The notes under the pieces were generated by a model. That model had not been told where the DNA came from. It ran no database searches and worked only from the letters and a program-made list of their open reading frames with translations. The position numbers were made by a program, and so were the translations under genes. DNA of 11,114 bases from JACPKO01 sp964406775. Its GTDB lineage: Bacteria; Patescibacteriota; Microgenomatia; Daviesbacterales; UBA10151. The stretch spans positions 1-11,114 of the forward strand of contig CAYOSW010000038.1 in the NCBI GenBank assembly GCA_964406775.1. Direction: 5' to 3'. Below are positions 5,782-11,114 of the stretch, one piece after another (position 1 is the stretch's first letter; every line of letters begins with the position of its first letter).

Positions 5782-6636
5782 CTATCCTGGGTAATAATTG
5801 GATATTGCTTCGTAAATTTTTCTTACTTCCTCATTAGTCATCTCGGGTTGACCGTCAAAACGGATTTCCAGCTTTGCAGTAGTCCCCGTTAATACATATT
5901 TAACTTTAACTGCTTTACCGGAAAATCCTTTTCCTAAACGTTCCTTCAAATCGTCTTCGATTCTGTCGACTTCTTCACTGACAATCCGCATAGTAAGCGG
6001 ACTTGCTCCCTTTTTCGGACCGATTCCGTGGTGGGATCTGATTTTTCTGACCAATTCCTCCGTACCCCTTACTGAAAGATTCCTTTTTAAAACCTCTTTG
6101 TAGGCTTCTATGATCAGATGAGGATCCTCAAGAGCCGATAAAGCCCTAACGTGACCTTCAGTAGTCTGACCTGACATTAATGCATCCTTCAGGGCGTCAG
6201 GGAGAGTTAAAAGTCTGATGGTATTTGAAATATAGGAAGGACTCTTGGAAACCCGCTGAGCAATTTCGGAGTTAGTAAGATTAAATTCATCCATTAACCT
6301 TTTATAAGCCTGAGCCCGCTCCAAAGGATTTAAGTCTACTCTCTGGACGTTCTCAACAATCGCCATTTCCAGCATTCCCTGAGGGGTTGTCTCGCGGATT
6401 ATTACCGGCACTTTGGCCAGCCCAACTAAGCGGGAAGCTCTCCAGCGTCTTTCACCGGCGATGATTTGATATCCTGCGGGAGTTTTCGCAAGAACCAGAG
6501 GTTCTAATATTCCGTGTTCGCGGATCGATTCTGCGAGTTCAGCTAAAGATTCGGGGGTAATTAAACCTCGGGGCTGCAGGGGATTTGCCTGAAGCATATT
6601 AATATCTATCTCAAATACCTTGTCTTGCGGTTCCAT
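5782..6636 (-). CDS. parB: Chromosome-partitioning protein ParB/Spo0J
   Basis: The 284-residue ParB has its domains in canonical order. The N-terminal CTP-binding/hydrolysis domain carries NPLQPR (18-23), GERRWRAS (61-68) and the ENVQRVDLNPLE box (95-106). A helix-turn-helix parS reader spans about 120-143 (LTNSEIAQRVSKSPSYIS). The C-terminal region (about 225-284) should be the dimerisation domain. ParB loads at parS and slides as a CTP-dependent clamp to organise the origin region with ParA and SMC. No parA is in the window, and I found no TGTTTCACGTGAAACA-like palindrome. The gene lies 21 bases after rpmA with no evident Shine-Dalgarno or separate promoter, so co-transcription with rpmA is likely. 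Confidence 0.95.
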   Translation of the reverse strand: MEPQDKVFEIDINMLQANPLQPRGLITPESLAELAESIREHGILEPLVLAKTPAGYQIIAGERRWRASRLVGLAKVPVIIRETTPQGMLEMAIVENVQRVDLNPLERAQAYKRLMDEFNLTNSEIAQRVSKSPSYISNTIRLLTLPDALKDALMSGQTTEGHVRALSALEDPHLIIEAYKEVLKRNLSVRGTEELVRKIRSHHGIGPKKGASPLTMRIVSEEVDRIEDDLKERLGKGFSGKAVKVKYVLTGTTAKLEIRFDGQPEMTNEEVRKIYEAISNYYPG

Positions 6637-6657
6637 TAGTTACGGTCTGCTCTAAAA

Positions 6658-6903
6658 CTAAATTACGTTTACGGTAAGTTTGCCTTTTTTCTGTTTAAAA
6701 GCAACTTTACCTTCGGAAATTGCGTAAATTGTGTAATCATTGCCAAATCTTGTACCCAATCCTACCTGATATCTGCTTCCCTTTTGTCTAATAATGATAT
6801 TACCGGGGGTAACTTTTTCTCCACCATATTTCTTGACGCCTAAGCGCTTTGAAATTGAATCTTTATTTGTTCTTGTAGTTGCTCCACCTGTTTTATGTGC
6901 CAT
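6658..6903 (-). CDS. rpmA: 50S ribosomal protein bL27
   Basis: The 81-residue protein has the bL27 signature. MAHKTGG begins the N-terminal arm that reaches the peptidyl-transferase centre, followed by KRLGVKKYGGEKVTPGNII and the RxxGxxFGxD-type core. There is no Firmicutes-style N-terminal extension needing proteolytic removal. It follows rplU, as in most bacteria, but is separated from it by 112 bases with its own promoter. The usual next gene, obg, is replaced here by parB. A GAGAGGA purine tract (6917-6923) lies 13 bases before the ATG, rather far for a Shine-Dalgarno. Confidence 0.97.
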   Translation of the reverse strand: MAHKTGGATTRTNKDSISKRLGVKKYGGEKVTPGNIIIRQKGSRYQVGLGTRFGNDYTIYAISEGKVAFKQKKGKLTVNVI

Positions 6904-6928
6904 TTTGTTTTATATATCCTCTCGTTAG

Positions 6929-6957
6929 ATACTATAACTTGTGAAAATATTTGTCAA
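6929..6957 (-). promoter_or_regulatory. Promoter of rpmA-parB
   Basis: On the minus strand a perfect -35 TTGACA (6952-6957) is followed after 17 bases by TAGTAT (6929-6934). An overlapping TATAGT would give a 15-base spacer. The predicted start near 6922 gives a leader of about 19 bases that includes the GAGAGGA tract. This is the only clear -35/-10 promoter in the window. Confidence 0.65.
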
Positions 6958-6984
6958 GGTTTTCACGGCCTTTATGCAGATTTA

Positions 6985-7003
6985 CTTTTCCCCGAAAGAA
7001 AAG
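6985..7003 (-). terminator. Hairpin after rplU, possible weak terminator or processing stem
   Basis: On the minus strand CTTTTC/GAAAAG pairs and is extended by two U-G pairs around a three-base loop. It starts 12 bases after the rplU stop. The wobble pairs fit RNA from the minus strand. No T-run follows, so it is not a canonical intrinsic terminator. A partly complementary outer pair (GCCTT/AAGGC, about 6968-7016) may enclose it. Confidence 0.3.
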
Positions 7004-7015
7004 CTTACTCAAGGC

Positions 7016-7312
7016 TTATGCCGCGAGCTGGATTCTGCTGAAATGCTGATTGCTTCCGACTACTTTTCTGTGGTTAGCCTTCGGTTTATAGAATGCGACC
7101 CGGGTTTTAACCGCTTTATCACCCAATACATTAAACTTAATTTTCTCTTTAAGGAAAGGTGCGCCCAAACTGACTTTACCTTTCTCTGAAATTAAAATTA
7201 CTTTATCGCACTCAAAAGACGTCACCTCTCCGAGTGACGGAACCGAAATTTCTTTACCCGGTTCAACAATTACTTGTTTACCGGCGATCATACATACTGC
7301 GTAATCGAACAT
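7016..7312 (-). CDS. rplU: 50S ribosomal protein bL21
   Basis: The 98-residue product aligns with bL21 from its first residues: (M)FDYAVCMIAGKQ corresponds to the family's M-YAV-x-GGKQ start. The beta-barrel region VSLGAPFL and the C-terminal KPKANHRKVVGSNQHF correspond to the family's KxxYRKxxGHRQ region that contacts 23S rRNA. The usual GHRQ reads GSNQ here. The frame stays open for 24 more codons upstream (to about 7384), but that part does not resemble bL21, so the ATG at 7312 is chosen. No clear Shine-Dalgarno precedes it. It follows rodA by 75 bases and is probably the last gene of the ileS-rodA-rplU unit. Confidence 0.92.
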   Translation of the reverse strand: MFDYAVCMIAGKQVIVEPGKEISVPSLGEVTSFECDKVILISEKGKVSLGAPFLKEKIKFNVLGDKAVKTRVAFYKPKANHRKVVGSNQHFSRIQLAA

Positions 7313-7337
7313 AAATTTTAACTCGCAATTTGCTAAC

Positions 7338-7370
7338 GTCACTCCGATATCATATTTAATGGTATGTGAC
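7338..7370. other. Inverted repeat in the rodA-rplU gap
   Basis: GTCAC and GTGAC arms close an inner seven-base stem (ATATCAT/ATGGTAT on the + strand, loop ATTTA), with TCCG bulged on one side. On the minus strand, the direction of rplU transcription, one inner pair becomes a C-A mismatch. The fold is therefore slightly better as antisense RNA. It could be an rplU leader structure or simply chance in a short gap. Confidence 0.25.
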
Positions 7371-7387
7371 TTTAGTAGCATCAAATT

Positions 7388-8443
7388 TTAACCGATTGGG
7401 CTGAAAAACTCAACACTCCGTTTTTTAAGACTGTATTTTGCCACAGAAGCAACTAATCCTAAACAAAGCAGAATACTGACAACCGAGCTTCCTCCATACG
7501 ATAAAAGCGGCAAAGTTATTCCCGTAATAGGCAAAATACCGATATTCATACCTACATTAATGAATATCTGGATTCCCATCATACTAATAACCCCAATACA
7601 AATAAGCTCCCCGAATCTGTTTGTGCTGAGCGTCATAATCCTGAATATTGAAAAGATTATAGCCGCGTAAAGCGCCAGAACAATTGTTGATCCGACAAAT
7701 CCGAGTTCCTCGGCGATAAAAGCAAATATAAAATCAGTCCGGAATTCGGGTAAAAATTGCAGTCTTGATTGAGTTCCCCGGCCTAAACCCCTGCCAGTAA
7801 GTCCGCCTGATCCTACGGCGATAGTCGATTGGATTGCGTGGAATCCGATACCCTGAGGGTCATTTTCGGGCGAGGCAAAGCTGATAATTCTTTCCCTCTG
7901 ATAATCGTGCATTAAAAACCAGCCCGCAGGTAGAATCAGTACTCCTGTTAAAAAAAGAAGCAGAATTTTTTTAACGGAGATGTTTGACGCAGCCAGCATA
8001 CCTGCCCAAATTGCAAAAATTGTTATCGATGTCCCTAAATCCGGCTGGATAAAAATTAGCAGAAAGAAAGGTAAAGCTACCAAACCGCTTTTTAAAATAG
8101 ACATCCAGCTAGCCTGATTTTTTGACCAAAACCAGGCTAAGGCTAATATCAAGACAGGCTTTGCAAATTCGGACGGCTGAAAATTAATCAATCCCAAGTT
8201 AAGCCATCTTGTCGAGCCCCTCGACTCAAAGCCGATAAACCAGGTAACCGCTAAAAGAACAACCGTTACCCAATACGAAGTTTTTATATACCCCGAGAGC
8301 GCCCGGTAATCGAACCAGCGGATAAACAAGAATCCTCCCAATCCGAGTAGTGAAAAAGCCAACTGTTGGATAGCCAGACTTTGACTGGATGTAAAAATAA
8401 CTGTTATCCCTAAGGCCAGAATAAGAATTGTCGGAATGATCAT
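7388..8443 (-). CDS. rodA: SEDS peptidoglycan glycosyltransferase RodA
   Basis: The 351-residue polytopic SEDS protein polymerises lipid II during wall elongation, normally with a class B PBP (none is in the window). Visible motifs are RGSTRWLNLG (75-84), FQPSEFAK (88-95), QPDLGT (133-138), and the long loop FASPENDPQG to GLGRGTQ. LPEFRTDF (231-238) holds the likely catalytic Asp237, and LPLLSYGGSS is at 311-320. The FRTDFIFA form and lack of a long N-terminal tail favour RodA over FtsW. The protein begins almost directly at the first membrane helix. It starts 10 bases after the ileS stop, with only a weak AGG five bases before the ATG, so it is likely co-transcribed and coupled with ileS. 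Confidence 0.93.
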   Translation of the reverse strand: MIIPTILILALGITVIFTSSQSLAIQQLAFSLLGLGGFLFIRWFDYRALSGYIKTSYWVTVVLLAVTWFIGFESRGSTRWLNLGLINFQPSEFAKPVLILALAWFWSKNQASWMSILKSGLVALPFFLLIFIQPDLGTSITIFAIWAGMLAASNISVKKILLLFLTGVLILPAGWFLMHDYQRERIISFASPENDPQGIGFHAIQSTIAVGSGGLTGRGLGRGTQSRLQFLPEFRTDFIFAFIAEELGFVGSTIVLALYAAIIFSIFRIMTLSTNRFGELICIGVISMMGIQIFINVGMNIGILPITGITLPLLSYGGSSVVSILLCLGLVASVAKYSLKKRSVEFFSPIG

Positions 8444-8453
8444 GAAGCCTAAA

Positions 8454-11114
8454 TTAACTGACTAACTCTATCTTGATCTCCTCACCCTGCGTTACCGAAA
8501 CAGAATGAGTTGATTTGAGTATCACATCTTTGAATTCCTCCGGCCAAGAAGGTAGAGTCAGATTGATAGCATCGTTTAATGTCAGTCCCTGTTCTTTTCT
8601 TAATTTTTGGATATTTCTGATTATCTCCCTCGCCTCTCCTTCTTTTTTGAGATCTTCGCTGATATTTATATCCAGTTCAATTGCGAGCTCTTTACCGTTT
8701 TTAAATCCGACCGATTTAACATTTAATTCATCCTTAATTATTTCTTCAAGATCCGGGGGAAGTTTTTCTAAGTTTAGATAGGTTATTTTTGCCAAAGGCT
8801 GACGGAGCTTAATGCTGTTTTCCTTGCGCTTACTGTGGCCCATCTCAACGATCTGTCTGACAAGTTTCATACCGGAAATCAATTCTTTATCTAAAAGGCT
8901 TTTATCCCCCTTCGGAAACTCCTGTAGATGCACCGATTCTTCCCCGGTCAAAGTCTTAAACATTTCCTCGGAAATAAAGGGCGAAAGAGGTGCCATAACT
9001 TTTGATAAAACAACTAAAACTCCAAACATTACAGACAAGGCGATGTTTCTTTCCGTTTCGTTTTCTCCGTTAACCCTATCTCGGTTGCGTCTGATATACC
9101 AGGTTGAAAAGTCGTTCACAACAAAATCCCTCACAGATTTGGTGACCGTAACCGTATCGTATTTTTCGTACGCTTTATTTAATTCCAAAACTAGCTCCGT
9201 GAGTCTCGCCAAAATCCATCTATCAAGAACTTTAAGATTATCGCCTTTTGCTTCTTCTCCGTATTTTTCGCAGGACCAGTTAAAAATATTTGCATAATCG
9301 ACAAAATATTTATAACAATTCCAAAGTATCAATAAAAATCCGCGCGTAACCTCCGGCACTCCGTCATTTGAAAAATTCACATCTTCACCGTGCATAACCG
9401 GCGAGCCCATTAGATACATCCTTAAAGCGTCTCCCCCGTACTGCTCCATTACCATCTTCGGATCCGGGAAATTACCGTAGTTTTTACTCATTTTTCTGCC
9501 GTCTGTTCCGAGAATTACTCCGGTTACTAAAACATTCTTAAAAGCCTGCGAATCATAAATCGCCGTAGATATTACGTGCAGAACATAAAACCAGGCCCTG
9601 ATCTGACCGGTATATTCAACAATAAAATCCGGAGGGAAAAAGTCTTTGATATCTTCCCCGCTAAACGGAAAGTGTCGCTCGGCAAAGGAGGCCGATCCCG
9701 CTTCAATCCAGGAATCCAAAACTTCGGGGACTCGTTTTGCGGTTTTACCGCAGCTGTCGCACTTTACGGTAACTTCGTCTATTTCGGGCTTATGGAGATT
9801 GGTAATTTTTTTGCCTGACTTTTCTTCCAGTTCTTTAATCGATCCCGGAACAAATCTTTCTCCGCAATCACATTCCCAAACAGGAACCGGTGAACCCCAA
9901 TAGCGGTTTCTGGAAATATTCCAATCAGGTGCTGCTTCCATACTTTTGGCAAACCGGCCGTTTTTGAAATGTCCAGGAAACCAATTAACTTCTTCGTTGT
10001 TCTTAAACAATCTGGATTTTAAATCGGCAATATTTACAAACCAGGCATCAATCGGACTGTAATAAAGCCTTGTTGCACATCTCCAGCAATGAGGAACCGA
10101 ATGGGTGTATTCATCAACCCGGTATAAAAGTCCCCTGTTTCCGAGATCTTCCAAAACTTTTTCGTTTGAATCAAGATAAAACATCCCGCCGAACAGAGGA
10201 ACATTTTCATTGATAATTCCCTCTTCGTCGACGTGGGCCACTTTTTGGATTCCGTCGCGGTTCATAACCGCCAAATCTTCCGCTCCGTAAACAGCCAAAG
10301 TTACAATTCCCGTTCCTTCATCTGCCGTAACAAAATCATCTGCAACTATAACTCCGGCTTTTTCATTTTCTTTTTTATCTTTAAGATAGAAATCGTAATG
10401 AAGTTCAAACTCCCACCCGACCAGATCTTTTCCTTTATATTCCTCAAGGATTTTATATTTCGGCTCCTCTTTGAGCATCTTTAAAGTTGATTTTGCGAGA
10501 ATATATTTTTTCCCGTCCTGCTCGATTTTGACGTAATCCAACTCAGGGTTTACGGCAAGTGCAGGAGTAACTATTTTATTCCAGGGAGTTGTTGACCAGG
10601 CTAAAAAGTATGTCCCTTTTTCCTTTTTAAGTTCATACATAAAGACCGCCGTGGGCTCTTTGACATCTTTATAATTATCGGCATCCATAGCCACTTCGAA
10701 ATTGGAAATCGGAGTCGAACAGTGGGGGCAAAACAGCGAAACACGCAGACCTTTATAAACATAACCTTTATCGTACATTTGCTTAAAAACCCACATAACG
10801 GATTCCATATAAGGCAAATCCCAGGTTTTATAAGCATTTTTAAAATCAACCCATCTGCCGATATGATCGACGTACCATTCCCAATCAGCTGAGACTTGGT
10901 TAACGTAGTTGTAGCATTCCTCGATAAATTTCTTTACTCCGACAACGTTCTCGATATCTTTTTTCCGTTTAACTTTGAGTTTATTCTCAACTTTATTCTC
11001 TATCGGCAGTCCGTGACCGTCCCAACCCCAAACCCGTCGCACGCGGAAACCCTTCATTGTCCAAAATCTTCCGAAAACGTCTTTCGGGATGCTCGATAAA
11101 AGAGAGCCGTAGTG
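8454..11114 (-). CDS. ileS: Isoleucyl-tRNA synthetase, type 2, missing its N-terminus at the window edge
   Basis: 886 residues are visible. The frame continues through 11114, so the start lies outside; the full protein is probably near 930 residues, short for type 2 IleRS (about 1030-1050). It charges tRNA-Ile with isoleucine. The catalytic domain shows HYGS at the edge (11103-11114, in the HIGH position), TMKGFRVRRVWGWDGHGLP, and KMSKNYGNFPDP (KMSKN at 9480-9494). The CP1 editing domain is present (WSTTPWN, about 10580-10605; GTGIVTLAVYGAEDL within 10251-10316), as are CPHCSTPISNFE and a CxC plus CDSC zinc-type pair. Then come the anticodon-binding region (YIRRNRDR) and a short tail. The eukaryote-like sequence suggests type 2. 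Deviations are the fourth HIGH residue (Ser), WDG for WDC/WDT, and a divergent editing motif. It heads the visible part of the ileS-rodA-rplU unit. Confidence 0.96.
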   Translation of the reverse strand, partial: HYGSLLSSIPKDVFGRFWTMKGFRVRRVWGWDGHGLPIENKVENKLKVKRKKDIENVVGVKKFIEECYNYVNQVSADWEWYVDHIGRWVDFKNAYKTWDLPYMESVMWVFKQMYDKGYVYKGLRVSLFCPHCSTPISNFEVAMDADNYKDVKEPTAVFMYELKKEKGTYFLAWSTTPWNKIVTPALAVNPELDYVKIEQDGKKYILAKSTLKMLKEEPKYKILEEYKGKDLVGWEFELHYDFYLKDKKENEKAGVIVADDFVTADEGTGIVTLAVYGAEDLAVMNRDGIQKVAHVDEEGIINENVPLFGGMFYLDSNEKVLEDLGNRGLLYRVDEYTHSVPHCWRCATRLYYSPIDAWFVNIADLKSRLFKNNEEVNWFPGHFKNGRFAKSMEAAPDWNISRNRYWGSPVPVWECDCGERFVPGSIKELEEKSGKKITNLHKPEIDEVTVKCDSCGKTAKRVPEVLDSWIEAGSASFAERHFPFSGEDIKDFFPPDFIVEYTGQIRAWFYVLHVISTAIYDSQAFKNVLVTGVILGTDGRKMSKNYGNFPDPKMVMEQYGGDALRMYLMGSPVMHGEDVNFSNDGVPEVTRGFLLILWNCYKYFVDYANIFNWSCEKYGEEAKGDNLKVLDRWILARLTELVLELNKAYEKYDTVTVTKSVRDFVVNDFSTWYIRRNRDRVNGENETERNIALSVMFGVLVVLSKVMAPLSPFISEEMFKTLTGEESVHLQEFPKGDKSLLDKELISGMKLVRQIVEMGHSKRKENSIKLRQPLAKITYLNLEKLPPDLEEIIKDELNVKSVGFKNGKELAIELDINISEDLKKEGEAREIIRNIQKLRKEQGLTLNDAINLTLPSWPEEFKDVILKSTHSVSVTQGEEIKIELVS

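Noticed and set aside
175..6967. Partial parS-like words (TTTCACG near 177 and near 6961)
   Set aside because: Only half of the parS palindrome is present at each place and the other arm is absent.
7313..7384. Longer bL21 with 24 extra N-terminal residues
   Set aside because: The extension does not resemble bL21, and the family start motif aligns with the ATG at 7312.
8515..9903. Several + strand open frames opposite ileS
   Set aside because: They are shadows of the conserved synthetase frame, with no promoter, no ribosome site and no recognisable protein features.
1..11114. CRISPR array, insertion sequence, prophage or toxin-antitoxin system
   Set aside because: I saw no regularly spaced direct repeats, transposase or integrase motifs, phage genes, or small paired toxin-antitoxin frames; the genes present are ordinary chromosomal ones.

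Overview
The window reads as a compact bacterial chromosome segment with moderate-to-low GC and the standard genetic code. My best guess is a Candidate Phyla Radiation bacterium of the Microgenomates type. This rests on gene density (convergent genes overlap, and no gene-free gap exceeds about 165 bases), the small protein set, an eukaryote-like (type 2) isoleucyl-tRNA synthetase with unusual signature motifs, and a ribosomal-protein/rodA/parB neighbourhood. No marker here proves the lineage.

Layout. A tRNA-Thr(CGU) gene (65-136) lies just before a membrane-anchored Ig-like surface protein (184-951, +). Converging on it and overlapping its end is a two-gene minus-strand unit: a family 2 glycosyltransferase (2144-3142) followed by an O-antigen ligase/polymerase-like membrane protein (915-2144). 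Divergent from the glycosyltransferase is a small SAM-dependent methyltransferase (3202-3696, +). It shares a TTAA double stop with a convergent Wzx-type flippase (3693-4919, -). Divergent from the flippase is type I signal peptidase lepB (5020-5619, +). After lepB comes a 162-base gap (5620-5781) holding a strongly structured, possibly pseudoknotted RNA candidate. The rest is on the minus strand: parB and rpmA (bL27) in one unit with its own TTGACA-type promoter, and upstream of that ileS, rodA and rplU (bL21) in order of transcription. ileS runs off the right edge.

How it fits together. The glycosyltransferase, ligase/polymerase-like protein, methyltransferase and flippase look like the assembly, export and attachment module of a cell-surface glycan. 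The Ig-like protein, RodA and LepB are further envelope functions (surface display, wall elongation, signal-peptide removal). ileS, bL21, bL27 and the tRNA are translation genes, and ParB serves chromosome segregation.

Main points for a second look. (1) The structured RNA candidate at 5637-5772, whose wobble pairs all favour the + strand. (2) Five promoter-proximal genes lack a Shine-Dalgarno sequence and have a -10 element ending only 7-10 bases before the start codon, implying leaderless transcripts. (3) The IleRS has HYGS where HxGH is expected and a divergent editing-site motif. (4) The convergent genes are packed so tightly that there is no room for terminators.
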